A DNA stretch of 50,091 nucleotides from a virus. Positions 24,583-31,540 of this stretch are shown piece after piece (within the stretch, counting starts at the first letter, position 1; each line of letters opens with the position of its first letter). The notes beneath the pieces were generated by a model. The model saw only the letters and a list, made by a program, of their open reading frames with translations. It did no database searches and was not told the origin of the DNA. The translations under genes were made by a program, and so were the position numbers. The stretch is from IMG/VR virus record IMGVR_UViG_3300032236_001323, positions 1 through 50,091 of that record; one strand, 5' to 3'.

Positions 24583-24840
24583 TTAGAATATTACTGAAAC
24601 TCCAGCCAACTTTTTAGCTACATTGGCCAGTTCTTTAGTTGTTTGACCGCTGATAAAGGTATTGATCTCAATAGCCTTGTCAATGATCTCTTCAGTTGTT
24701 GGGAACTGAGGAGCCAATTCTGCAGCCTCTTTGGTTGTTTTGTTTAGCAATTCCCACGCAGCCATGTTGGCTTCGTGTTGTTTGACCATAAGGTCTTTTG
24801 CTGTGTTGAAAATAGAAAAGCGTAGTTCAAATGGATTCAT
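24583..24840 (-). CDS. Conserved helical phage protein, 85 aa
   Basis: MNPFELRFSIFNTAKDLMVK is helical throughout and resembles short conserved proteins of cyanophages and other aquatic phages with the MNPFE start; function is not known to me. It is the first gene downstream of the structured leader and promoter M4. Confidence 0.65.
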   Translation of the reverse strand: MNPFELRFSIFNTAKDLMVKQHEANMAAWELLNKTTKEAAELAPQFPTTEEIIDKAIEINTFISGQTTKELANVAKKLAGVSVIF

Positions 24841-24874
24841 ATAATTCCTATGTATGTTGTGTGTAATGTGTATA

Positions 24875-24930
24875 AAAATCCCCGTTTTCTATGCAGGTTA
24901 CCGGGGAACCTGTAGCTTTCTTTACAGCTA
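24875..24930 (-). ncRNA. Structured 5' leader with possible pseudoknot
   Basis: Between promoter M4 and the 85-aa gene the RNA can form TAGCT/AGCTA (24930-24913), CAGGTT/AACCTG (24912-24894) with loop CCCCGGT, and a downstream CGGGGA followed by TTTTTATA (24884-24872). The loop CCCCG can pair with downstream CGGGG, giving an H-type pseudoknot or a mutually exclusive terminator. This looks like a cis-regulatory element. No known riboswitch class recognised. Confidence 0.45.
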
Positions 24931-24967
24931 AAGTAAAGATAGGAGAGCTTCACAGCTAGTCCTATAT

Positions 24968-24981
24968 ATAATAATGCAAAT
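24968..24981 (-). promoter_or_regulatory. Phage extended -10 promoter motif, copy M4
   Basis: Minus strand TTTGCATTATTATA followed by TATAGGAC, 128 nt upstream of the 85-aa gene and 18 nt after the previous stop codon. It serves 24840 down to about 23321. Confidence 0.75.
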
Positions 24982-24998
24982 TACCGCCTAAATCCGCC

Positions 24999-25229
24999 CT
25001 ACATATCGTCTGGCACGATAATCGTCTTTTTGGGCTTGGATGGAGGGGTTTTGTTCAATGCACTGTGCAAGTGAGGCATAACATCATTAAGCATCATTTT
25101 GGCCATTGCTGCAGCCTTTTCCTGATGTTCAATTTCTTGCTGGGCTGAAGTCATTTTCGCTTTACGCTCGACTTCTGCAATAATGTTATTGCTTACACCG
25201 GCACGCTTAAGCAGCTGCTTTAGATTCAT
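24999..25229 (-). CDS. Small charged helical protein, 76 aa
   Basis: From ATG 25229 the product is MNLKQLLKRAGVSNNIIAEV, with a short helix-turn-helix-like start, a Met/Ala/Glu-rich helix and a Lys/Pro tail. Upstream in-frame ATG 25250 is possible but has no clear ribosome binding site. It overlaps the preceding gene by 23 nt. Function unknown. Confidence 0.6.
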   Translation of the reverse strand: MNLKQLLKRAGVSNNIIAEVERKAKMTSAQQEIEHQEKAAAMAKMMLNDVMPHLHSALNKTPPSKPKKTIIVPDDM

Positions 25230-25428
25230 CTTTCTTTTCCTTATTGGCAATCAATTGATCAACCTGTGGGCCTGCTTGGCGCTGTACATCATGCACGAAC
25301 GGTGCTGCTACAATGAACGGAGCTTGACCTAAAATCTGCAATAGTCCGTTAACTTGGGCTACTGTAAACTTAAAGATTAAAATCTCATGGTCTAAACTGC
25401 CGTCTACTACTTTCGTTTCTTCCTTCAT
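25207..25428 (-). CDS. Small protein, 73 aa
   Basis: MKEETKVVDGSLDHEILIFK contains a central hydrophobic stretch FTVAQVNGLLQILGQAPFIVA and a charged C-terminus. The phrase resembles conserved short phage proteins with FTVAEVNxIL. It overlaps neighbours by 4-23 nt. Function unknown. Confidence 0.6.
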   Translation of the reverse strand: MKEETKVVDGSLDHEILIFKFTVAQVNGLLQILGQAPFIVAAPFVHDVQRQAGPQVDQLIANKEKKDESKAAA

Positions 25429-25709
25429 TTTTTACTACCTTTCTTTCCAAATAATTCTTCTCTTGCTGCTAATTTAACTGGATCAGTGCAATACTGATTC
25501 AATTGAAATACTCTTGCTGACATATCCATCAGTTGCCAACAACGCATTTCGTGTAATTGCTTAAGCCCAATTAACGCGTTAGCCACTTCGTCTTCTGTCA
25601 TTGGTTTTTCTGCATCACCATGATATTTATATAACGTCTCAATATCATCGGCTGTTTGCCACACTTTGTAGATGGCATCTTCTAAATCAAAATGTGTGTA
25701 CTTCTTCAT
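25425..25709 (-). CDS. Small acidic helical protein, 94 aa
   Basis: MKKYTHFDLEDAIYKVWQTA... is a mostly helical protein with a run of aromatic and acidic residues, ending GKKGSKK. Family not recognised with certainty. It is coupled to both neighbours by 4-nt overlaps. Confidence 0.6.
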   Translation of the reverse strand: MKKYTHFDLEDAIYKVWQTADDIETLYKYHGDAEKPMTEDEVANALIGLKQLHEMRCWQLMDMSARVFQLNQYCTDPVKLAAREELFGKKGSKK

Positions 25710-25927
25710 TTCTTTTTCTTCTTTGCTTTTTTGATATCAGCTTTGAAATCGACGCTGTACCAACCACCAACCAGCTCTAACGCTGGTAATAATTCTTTCC
25801 AAGCTGCTACATCATCTTCATGCCAGTGGTCTCCATTTTTTATATTCTCGCTAATGGATACATAGCTTTGTGCAAGTGATGCGACCAAAATAGCGTCCGC
25901 GCAATCATCATCAATTTCTATAACCAT
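25706..25927 (-). CDS. Small acidic protein with Lys tail, 73 aa
   Basis: MVIEIDDDCADAILVASLAQ is acidic in its first half and ends in a poly-Lys tail (KKAKKKKK). It overlaps the next gene by 4 nt and the previous one by 10 nt. Function unknown. Confidence 0.6.
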   Translation of the reverse strand: MVIEIDDDCADAILVASLAQSYVSISENIKNGDHWHEDDVAAWKELLPALELVGGWYSVDFKADIKKAKKKKK

Positions 25928-26121
25928 ACTTTTTCCTTTTTAAGTTCACTTTCAAAATCAAGACACTGTGCTGCTGCCATAGTTACTTCTGGTCTAAACT
26001 TTGCAGATAGAAACTCCTTTTTCATTTGTTGGCATTGCAATTGGGTTAACGCACTTTTACTCGTCATAAAATCACACTGTTGGCCAATACAAAGAATTGA
26101 TACAAAAATAAATGCGTTCAT
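25918..26121 (-). CDS. Putative small secreted protein, 67 aa
   Basis: ATG 26121 overlaps the DUF3310 stop (ATGA). MNAFIFVSILCIGQQCDFM has a short hydrophobic N-terminus that may be a signal peptide, and four Cys in the chain. Function unknown. Confidence 0.55.
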   Translation of the reverse strand: MNAFIFVSILCIGQQCDFMTSKSALTQLQCQQMKKEFLSAKFRPEVTMAAAQCLDFESELKKEKVWL

Positions 26122-26351
26122 TTTCCGCACTCCGGATCTGTACCGTCTATACGAGTGCGCTTTTGTAACTCACGTTGTATATACCATACAGCTTTACGCA
26201 AATCTTCGATGGCGTCATGCTTTAAATCTGCTCGCCAAATATATTTAACTGCGTTACCAAGGTTAAACCCCATGTGCTCTGTAACTTGAATACATTCAAT
26301 ACCAGAGGGGTGCGCTGTATAGTGTTTAGGATGATTCACTGGATCGTGCAT
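26118..26351 (-). CDS. DUF3310 family protein, 77 aa
   Basis: VNHPKHYTAHPSGIECIQVT followed by GNAVKYIWRADLKHDAIEDLRKAVWYI is the DUF3310 signature. These proteins are widespread in phages near nucleotide metabolism genes; a link to nucleotide kinases has been suggested but the biochemistry is not settled. It overlaps its upstream neighbour by 26 nt. Confidence 0.88.
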   Translation of the reverse strand: MHDPVNHPKHYTAHPSGIECIQVTEHMGFNLGNAVKYIWRADLKHDAIEDLRKAVWYIQRELQKRTRIDGTDPECGK

Positions 26352-26520
26352 GTCTTATCTCCCTGAGTTCTTTTTCCATAATCTGTAGCTCTTCAAAGCT
26401 GTCACAAACCCAGATTCCCAATAAATTTTCATAGCGGCTAGTGTCGATATCCTCCACACCAGTAATGGTTTCCATAACATAATTGCCTTTGTACCTGTGC
26501 TCTACAATAAAGTGGCTCAT
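26326..26520 (-). CDS. Small protein, 64 aa
   Basis: MSHFIVEHRYKGNYVMETIT has a compact alpha/beta look with a Glu-rich helical C-terminus. It begins in ATGA overlap with the sigma-4-like gene and overlaps DUF3310. Function unknown. Confidence 0.55.
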   Translation of the reverse strand: MSHFIVEHRYKGNYVMETITGVEDIDTSRYENLLGIWVCDSFEELQIMEKELREIRHARSSESS

Positions 26521-26828
26521 AGCTTTAATTCCTTCTTAATAAACTCGATGCCTTTAGAAAAATGATAACGCCAATACTTTTCTGTAACATTGATGTCACT
26601 GTAGGAAAGGCCATCCAAAAATGATTCTAATATGAACTGCTGTTTTGCTGGAAGTTGTTCTGCTATCAAACGTCTGATGTCAGAAATATCTTCCGGCTCC
26701 CATGGAAGCCAACCCTCGAGCATCTGAGGATAAGATTCATTACTATCGTCCTTTTCGATTGGATCAATGTCTTCATCGGAAAGGCGTGGAGCTGTTGCGC
26801 TGATCTTATGTTTTGGTTTTGTTATCAT
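26517..26828 (-). CDS. Sigma-70 region 4-like helix-turn-helix protein, 103 aa
   Basis: The C-terminal half, LPAKQQFILESFLDGLSYSD followed by INVTEKYWRYHFSKGIEFIKKELKL, follows the helix order of sigma region 4 (hydrophobic helix, turn G-L-S-Y-x-D-I, recognition helix, basic K-K-E-L end). The N-terminal half is acidic. It could supply a region 4 or beta-flap-binding function in trans to the truncated sigma at 36437-37012, like T4 gp33 with gp55; that pairing is inference. ATG 26828 lies exactly 6 nt after the hexamer of promoter M5 with no ribosome binding site, implying a leaderless mRNA. Confidence 0.6.
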   Translation of the reverse strand: MITKPKHKISATAPRLSDEDIDPIEKDDSNESYPQMLEGWLPWEPEDISDIRRLIAEQLPAKQQFILESFLDGLSYSDINVTEKYWRYHFSKGIEFIKKELKL

Positions 26829-26830
26829 GG

Positions 26831-28174
26831 CTATATTAATGCAAAATTTAAGGAATCCAAAAGGGCTTCTTGTAAATTTATTTTGCCCTCTAAAACATTG
26901 ACTACATGTTGGTCGATACTGTTGGCTATCGTTAGGTGGTGTATGATAACCGGCTTTTCTTGCCCTTGGCGGTAAATTCGTGCGTTGGCCTGAATGTAGT
27001 TTTCGCTTGACCACGGAAGATCGAACCACACTGTTTGGGCTGTCTCTCCAACGTTGCACTGTAGATTGAGCCCGATACCGCCGGATTGCGGGTGGGCAAG
27101 GAGCATACGAATTTTGCCGCTACGCCATGCAGCGATGTTGTCATCGTCCAGCACCACAGCTTCCGGGAACGCAAGACGTAAGCGGTTGAGGCTATGTTTG
27201 AAATGATAGAATACGAGTGTCGGGGATGAAGATTCCTCCATGATCGACTCAAGGTATTCCAGCTTAGCGCGGTGTACTTCTTGCGGCTCTCCTTCTTCAT
27301 TGTAGACTGCTCCAGACGTAAATTGCAGGAGCTTGTTCGCCAGTGCGGCTGCTGTAGGAGCTGTGATCTTTTCGCCCTTGATCTCAGCGACCATGTCTTT
27401 TCTAAGTTCATCGTATTGTGCCTTTACGCTTTTGTCTACTTCAATCTTGTGATAAAGCGAAGTACAGCTAGGTAGCTGCAAATAATCTTCAGCCTTAAGA
27501 CTAAAACAAATATCTGAAATCTTATTTTTAACAATCTCATCGCATCCACTCTTAAATTTCCAACTATATACAACGCGTGTATGGCGGTTCATCTGGTCTG
27601 GCATCATGTACTTGTCCCTAAAGCGGGTCAAGCTGGTTTCCAAACGCTCACCAAGATCCAATATACCCACCTGAGACCAGAGATCGGCCATGCCCTGAGG
27701 GGTTGGTGTGCCTGTGAGGATTACGCGCCTCTGGAAGCCCTTTAAATGCTTTTTAAGGGCCTTAAAACGTTTGGTTGAGGGGTCCTTAAATCGGCTGGAC
27801 TCATCTATTACTAAGTTAGTGAACACTAACTTATCTAAAAGTTCACAAAGCCATGCCACGTTTTCAAGGTTTATCAGGTAGATATCTGCGTCTTTGTTCA
27901 GCGAGGATATTCTCTGCGCAGGGGAGCCCATTATTTTGGATATCGTAAGATGTGACAAATGTTCCCACTTTTTCACTTCCGTATCCCACACTGTCTCCGC
28001 TACCCGTTTGGGCGCGATAATCAATGTCTTGCCCTTGAACTGTTCGGCTATGATTGTAAGTGTGGTCGTAGTTTTGCCCAAACCCGGTGGTAGGAATAGA
28101 CCTAAGTTCGGGATAGATTTCGCCTTCTCGATGATGTCCTTTTGGTATTGATGCAATTGGTTTCGATTTATCAT
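26831..28174 (-). CDS. SNF2-family DNA helicase/ATPase, 447 aa
   Basis: Motif I is LPPGLGKTTTT (Lys34), motif II is VIDESS (Asp124-Glu125), motif III region is LTGTPTPQG, and motifs V/VI are GGIGLNLQ and QANARIYRQGQEKP. These define an SF2 helicase of the SNF2 branch, common in phage replication modules. It likely remodels protein-DNA or branched DNA. Overlaps the HNH gene upstream by 4 nt. The 3' end doubles as promoter M5. Confidence 0.9.
   Translation of the reverse strand: MINRNQLHQYQKDIIEKAKSIPNLGLFLPPGLGKTTTTLTIIAEQFKGKTLIIAPKRVAETVWDTEVKKWEHLSHLTISKIMGSPAQRISSLNKDADIYLINLENVAWLCELLDKLVFTNLVIDESSRFKDPSTKRFKALKKHLKGFQRRVILTGTPTPQGMADLWSQVGILDLGERLETSLTRFRDKYMMPDQMNRHTRVVYSWKFKSGCDEIVKNKISDICFSLKAEDYLQLPSCTSLYHKIEVDKSVKAQYDELRKDMVAEIKGEKITAPTAAALANKLLQFTSGAVYNEEGEPQEVHRAKLEYLESIMEESSSPTLVFYHFKHSLNRLRLAFPEAVVLDDDNIAAWRSGKIRMLLAHPQSGGIGLNLQCNVGETAQTVWFDLPWSSENYIQANARIYRQGQEKPVIIHHLTIANSIDQHVVNVLEGKINLQEALLDSLNFALI
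26832..26845 (-). promoter_or_regulatory. Phage extended -10 promoter motif, copy M5 inside helicase 3' end
   Basis: Minus strand TTTGCATTAATATA encodes the last residues and stop region of the helicase (ending F-A-L-I-stop) and is followed after 3 nt by the ATG at 26828. It serves 26828 down to 24999. Confidence 0.7.
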
Positions 28175-28632
28175 ACATGTCTATTACCTTTTGATATGTT
28201 TTTAATTGCTGGCAGCAGTTGTAAATTCCAAGGTACATGCAAACCTGATACGTTTTTGCCTTGCAATGGAACGATGTGGTCTACATGATACTTTTCACCA
28301 GTAAAGTCTTCCGCTATTTTGGCGCGGGTATACATCTCTTCAATCTGTTTAAAATGTTCGGCTGTTAACCAAGGAGGTGTACGATTCATTTTAGATGTGT
28401 GCCGTTTCATTGACTTGGCATTTATTTTATCTGGATTTCTTTTAGCGTATCTTTGGACAATGTGTTTCATACTATCCATTGTTTTCTGATAGTTTTCCCA
28501 AGTTCTCCATGTCTCATAAAAATAGCCAGTTTTTTTGGATACTGTGGTTTTGTAACTCCAAAACCTGTAAGCATCATCTCTAATGTCACCTTGCTTAAAC
28601 GGCTCACCTGTGTCAGGGTTTAGTCGCTTCAT
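28171..28632 (-). CDS. HNH endonuclease, 153 aa
   Basis: The C-terminal YHVDHIVPLQGKNVSGLHVP followed by WNLQLLPAIKNISKGNR is a classic HNH active site (H-x-D-H, N, then N-x-x-K-G-N/H). The N-terminal half is basic and Trp/Tyr-rich, suited to DNA binding. It lies between VRR-NUC and the helicase, overlapping both by 4-20 nt, so it is integrated into the operon rather than freely inserted. Confidence 0.85.
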   Translation of the reverse strand: MKRLNPDTGEPFKQGDIRDDAYRFWSYKTTVSKKTGYFYETWRTWENYQKTMDSMKHIVQRYAKRNPDKINAKSMKRHTSKMNRTPPWLTAEHFKQIEEMYTRAKIAEDFTGEKYHVDHIVPLQGKNVSGLHVPWNLQLLPAIKNISKGNRHV

Positions 28633-28894
28633 TTATAAAATCCTCAACGTCATCTTTAGAATGTAGCACATGTACCGGAAAGCCGGCTTCGCCAAGATCG
28701 TCAAAAACCAGTTCTTGTCTCTTGCTCAGCTTCCCTGTTTCCGTCTTCAACTCTACTAGAAACACTTTTTGATTTATGAATACTATCCGATCCGGGACCC
28801 CTGTTACGCTGCTTATCCATTTGTAACTTAGCCCCTTTGATTTTTTCACCAAGTTTGTTAAATGCTTCTCGATCTCTTTCTCTAGCACGCTCAC
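28613..28894 (-). CDS. VRR-NUC domain nuclease, 93 aa
   Basis: GVPDRIVF (Asp35) and VFLVELKTETG (Glu48, Lys50) form the PD-(D/E)XK core of a stand-alone VRR-NUC, which in phages is thought to resolve or trim branched replication intermediates. It overlaps the upstream metallopeptidase-like gene by 194 nt in another frame. Its start is supported by a well-formed N-terminal helix that the fold needs. Confidence 0.88.
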   Translation of the reverse strand: MSVLEKEIEKHLTNLVKKSKGLSYKWISSVTGVPDRIVFINQKVFLVELKTETGKLSKRQELVFDDLGEAGFPVHVLHSKDDVEDFINEATKP

Positions 28895-29300
28895 GTTTGT
28901 CTTCCTCTGTTGCGTAAATACTAAACACCTGTTTGAAAATATGTTCGCCTAAATAAGAGCGCGATTCGTCACCAATCTTGGCTTCATCTTCTCCGATATA
29001 TTGAAAGACATGGGTAACAGTGTGTGAGACTTCGTGGTAGATCACACCTAAACGCTCCAGTGCAGACTCCTTGGCCATGTCTTCATAATTAAATACAATC
29101 GCCAGCATGGCGTGGGTTGTGCCTTCCTGTTCAATAAAGTGCGACTCTGCCAAACCAACATCCAAGGACTGATGGCGTGTTGTGATCTTGGAGTCTTTGA
29201 CAGCTTGCTGGAATGCTGCATCAGAAAAACAGATTTTGATCTTAATGCCAAAGTGTCCAGTATCTGCAATATAGTACGGCAGTTTCTTTTTCGTTTTCAT
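28701..29300 (-). CDS. HExxH putative metallopeptidase-like protein, 199 aa
   Basis: Residues 86-98 (GVIYHEVSHTVTH) contain HEVSH (His89, Glu90, His93), the zinc-binding HExxH motif, followed by an acidic helix with GEDEAKIGDESRSYLGEHI that could offer a third ligand. Similar HExxH proteins occur in phage early regions; substrate unknown. The last 64 residues are charged and low complexity and are encoded by the same DNA as the start of VRR-NUC. Its stop would fall deep in VRR-NUC, so the tail is probably overprinted. Confidence 0.65.
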   Translation of the reverse strand: MKTKKKLPYYIADTGHFGIKIKICFSDAAFQQAVKDSKITTRHQSLDVGLAESHFIEQEGTTHAMLAIVFNYEDMAKESALERLGVIYHEVSHTVTHVFQYIGEDEAKIGDESRSYLGEHIFKQVFSIYATEEDKRERARERDREAFNKLGEKIKGAKLQMDKQRNRGPGSDSIHKSKSVSSRVEDGNREAEQETRTGF

Positions 29301-29827
29301 TATTTCCTCATGTCGATGACAACGTGAATACGTTCAGTATTGCCGTTGTTTACTACACTGTGCTCTTTCTTGTTGTCAAACCACCATATCTCTCCAGCGC
29401 TCATGTGAACCTCTTCTGTTTCACACTTAAACTTCACACCAGAGTTGGTAGTAATCACTAAGTGAAATCGATCATGCGCTTTAGCATATTCGCCTTCATC
29501 AATATGGGGTTTGATAACTGCGCCAGAATGCAACTTGGCTACAATGACTCTCCCTAGTCTTGCGTTATCAAACGTTGCTGCTACTAACTTCATTGTCTCT
29601 TTTAAAAAACCCTGAGAAAAATAGTCAACACAATTAAGCTCATTAAAATAACTCGTCAATGTATGCTGCCCTTGTACTGGCTGAAACCGTAACACAATGT
29701 CATCCGCAACATTATGATACAGCCCTGGAGCTTTGCGCAAGTTAAGCCAGTTCCACAGGTTTGTAGCGTTAAGCTCTTTTGCAATAGCTTCTGGATTGAA
29801 CCGTTCAATTAACTTAAAGTTTTCCAT
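29300..29827 (-). CDS. Aspartyl/asparaginyl beta-hydroxylase-like Fe(II)/2OG oxygenase, 175 aa
   Basis: IKPHIDEGEY supplies His108 and Asp110, HSVVNNG supplies His156 and ERIHVVID supplies Arg166 for 2-oxoglutarate, the expected facial triad and co-substrate residue. GEIWWFDNKKEHSVVNNG is the conserved C-terminal strand pair of this family. Phage members may modify host or phage proteins; the target is unknown. It overlaps neighbouring start/stop codons by one base. Confidence 0.82.
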   Translation of the reverse strand: MENFKLIERFNPEAIAKELNATNLWNWLNLRKAPGLYHNVADDIVLRFQPVQGQHTLTSYFNELNCVDYFSQGFLKETMKLVAATFDNARLGRVIVAKLHSGAVIKPHIDEGEYAKAHDRFHLVITTNSGVKFKCETEEVHMSAGEIWWFDNKKEHSVVNNGNTERIHVVIDMRK

Positions 29828-30054
29828 TAGTGTCTCGTTCGTTTTTCTTTTCGATCTAGCATTTGTAGGATTTCTTCTTGCTCTTCCTCTGGCAAATCTT
29901 CTACTCGAATGCCTTCTTCAAAAATTTCTCCCGTTGCAACTAACTCAGTGATACCGCGAACCAAGGCATCGATTTCTTCCTGAGTCATGTCCAGATCTTC
30001 CATGAGCTCATCAGCCCACCCCTCTTCAAACTCGACGGTTTTTCTCTTTGTCAT
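29827..30054 (-). CDS. Small acidic protein, 75 aa
   Basis: MTKRKTVEFEEGWADELMED is very rich in Glu and Asp with a basic tip at each end (MTKRK, RKEKRTRH). Highly acidic small early proteins can act as DNA mimics, but nothing specific supports that here. Coupled by overlaps to neighbours. Confidence 0.6.
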   Translation of the reverse strand: MTKRKTVEFEEGWADELMEDLDMTQEEIDALVRGITELVATGEIFEEGIRVEDLPEEEQEEILQMLDRKEKRTRH

Positions 30055-30335
30055 TTTGGCTCTTTGGCTTTCTTAACACCAAGAGCTTGGCGCAGTTCGT
30101 GGCTATGCAGTTTTTTGCCGGGTTTCTTTACTTCACCTGCAGCCTTAGCTATCTTGGCAGCTTTCTTGCGATCGGCAAACTCACCAGTGGATAACAAAAA
30201 GCCACGTTTATCTGCGTTTTTGGGGCGCCCAGCTTTTTTCTCAATCTCTTCGTGAGAATATGCTGGTGTTTCCGCGATAACTTTACCAGACTTTTCTTTA
30301 ACCGCGGGCTCTACTACTTTAACTTTTTTAATCAT
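30051..30335 (-). CDS. Basic protein with AT-hook-like GRPKN, 94 aa
   Basis: From ATG 30335 the product is MIKKVKVVEPAVKEKSGKVI and then KKAGRPKNADKRGFLLSTGEF, with a GRPKNADKRG segment resembling an AT-hook or minor-groove-binding motif, and a Lys/Ala-rich C-terminus. AAAGGAAAAAGC precedes the chosen start. DNA binding is inference from composition. Confidence 0.55.
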   Translation of the reverse strand: MIKKVKVVEPAVKEKSGKVIAETPAYSHEEIEKKAGRPKNADKRGFLLSTGEFADRKKAAKIAKAAGEVKKPGKKLHSHELRQALGVKKAKEPK

Positions 30336-30513
30336 GCTTTTTCCTTTGTTCAACATGCCATTTACATAAGTCTTTGTAATACTCAATCTCTTTTTGATGC
30401 TCAAACAATTTGTTGTTGTAGATTTCTTTTTGTTCTTGTAAGTCTTTATCTTTTGGACGCATGACAAGACCAAGCATAAAGCCTATAAAAAACGCTAGTC
30501 CTATATCAATCAT
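30328..30513 (-). CDS. Single-span membrane protein with coiled-coil tail, 61 aa
   Basis: MIDIGLAFFIGFMLGLVMRP is a transmembrane segment; the rest is a charged helix. The start at 30513 follows AGGTACCACAGAA and overlaps the previous stop by 8 nt. Function unknown. Confidence 0.55.
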   Translation of the reverse strand: MIDIGLAFFIGFMLGLVMRPKDKDLQEQKEIYNNKLFEHQKEIEYYKDLCKWHVEQRKKHD

Positions 30514-30625
30514 TTCTGTGGTACCTATCGTTTGGGTTATTAAGCATTGCTTTAATAAGCTCATCTATATTAAAGAACCATTGAATAACTTTCATGCCGT
30601 TCTCTTGGTAAATGGTGAAGCTCAT
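30506..30625 (-). CDS. Very small protein, 39 aa
   Basis: MSFTIYQENGMKVIQWFFNI continues to a C-terminus DRYHRND. Its ATG overlaps the preceding stop (ATGA) and its stop overlaps the next start, which is the only strong evidence that it is a real gene. Function unknown. Confidence 0.45.
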   Translation of the reverse strand: MSFTIYQENGMKVIQWFFNIDELIKAMLNNPNDRYHRND

Positions 30626-30753
30626 TTTGACTCTACTGTAATATTAGTAGTCTTGATCTTATCTATCACGCTGTCGATTGATTTAGCAACACCGGTCAGA
30701 CCCATAGTGGCCACAAAAAACCCGAGAATAAATCCTGCGATCATGTTAATCAT
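30622..30753 (-). CDS. Very small membrane protein, 43 aa
   Basis: MINMIAGFILGFFVATMGLT is a transmembrane segment followed by a short charged tail (DSVIDKIKTTNITVESK). AAGGAGATAAC precedes the ATG. It starts 9 nt after the lipoprotein gene. Function unknown. Confidence 0.55.
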   Translation of the reverse strand: MINMIAGFILGFFVATMGLTGVAKSIDSVIDKIKTTNITVESK

Positions 30754-30762
30754 GTTATCTCC

Positions 30763-31074
30763 TTAACGATAGCGTGGTAAGCACTGGATGTCAACGACAA
30801 CATCGGATGTCTGTCCAGTGATGCGGCGTCTTGCTGTTACGGGTGAGGCACGAAGTCCTGAATCTTCACAAGCACGCACGGCATCAATGACTTGGGTGCG
30901 TGTCATCTGTGTCACGTCTGGGTCATACACAAACGAGATCGCGGGGATGTTTGCCACTGAAGTAATGGGCACATTTTGTCCATTGACTGGTTGTACAAAT
31001 ACTGGTTGTGGCGGTGGGGTTGTTGAGCAGGCTGCTAAGCCCAGTGTAAAGATCCCTGCGATTAGTTTTTTCAT
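30763..31074 (-). CDS. Putative lipoprotein, 103 aa
   Basis: A signal peptide MKKLIAGIFTLGLAAC with lipobox LAAC (Cys16) precedes a Pro-rich linker (STTPPPQPVFVQPVNG) and a small C-terminal domain with two Cys. It would be exported and lipidated, and could act in superinfection exclusion or envelope modification; this is inference. An AGGGAATAAC site supports the start. Confidence 0.7.
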   Translation of the reverse strand: MKKLIAGIFTLGLAACSTTPPPQPVFVQPVNGQNVPITSVANIPAISFVYDPDVTQMTRTQVIDAVRACEDSGLRASPVTARRRITGQTSDVVVDIQCLPRYR

Positions 31075-31075
31075 G

Positions 31076-31540
31076 TTATTCCCTTAAGTCTATATAATTG
31101 GCAAACTTAATATATGCCGATACTGAGCTATCAAACTGTAATCCTGATTGTCTTGCGTCCGCCAATACACCATCGAGCGAGTACGAATTCGAGTTGCGTA
31201 TTGTATAGCTGCTTTCTTCGTATGTTTCTACTGTATTGGTCAGTCGATTAATATAAGTCACTTTGGCGTATCCTTCTACTCTTCCTGATGAGAACTGGCC
31301 TCGTACTATCTTAACGTGGTTTGAATGGTTCCACGCCTGTACATAGGCTCCAATCCCTTTTAAACCCGTCCAGCCACAATTGCCAAGGTATACTGCTGCA
31401 GAATTGGGTCTATAATCTGATAGCACCACTTTACAGCGGCTGCCAGAGGGGTTATCCATAAATCCAGCAGATACTGCCATCTCATCAGCAAAACAAATTG
31501 ATGGTAATATTAATGCAAAAATGAGAAATTTATTTTTCAT
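31076..31540 (-). CDS. Putative secreted/periplasmic protein, 154 aa
   Basis: MKNKFLIFALILPSICFADE is a clear signal peptide with a probable cleavage after CFA. The mature chain is Ser/Tyr-rich beta-like sequence with two Cys. It pairs with the lipoprotein gene downstream (1-nt gap). A copy of the promoter-like motif occurs within its signal-peptide codons. Function unknown. Confidence 0.65.
   Translation of the reverse strand: MKNKFLIFALILPSICFADEMAVSAGFMDNPSGSRCKVVLSDYRPNSAAVYLGNCGWTGLKGIGAYVQAWNHSNHVKIVRGQFSSGRVEGYAKVTYINRLTNTVETYEESSYTIRNSNSYSLDGVLADARQSGLQFDSSVSAYIKFANYIDLRE

Noticed and set aside
26829-27059. Longer N-terminal extension (to 27059) of the sigma-4-like protein
   Set aside because: The extension overlaps the helicase C-terminal motifs; the ATG at 26828 directly after promoter M5 is more consistent.
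27864-28238. 124-aa open frame overlapping the helicase start
   Set aside because: It lies antisense-free but out of frame within the well-supported SNF2 helicase and HNH genes, so it is a shadow.
31506-31519. A further TTTGCATTAATATT promoter-like motif on the minus strand
   Set aside because: It falls inside the signal-peptide codons of the 154-aa secreted protein and lacks the usual A after the core; it could still help drive the lipoprotein gene, but chance codon use cannot be excluded.
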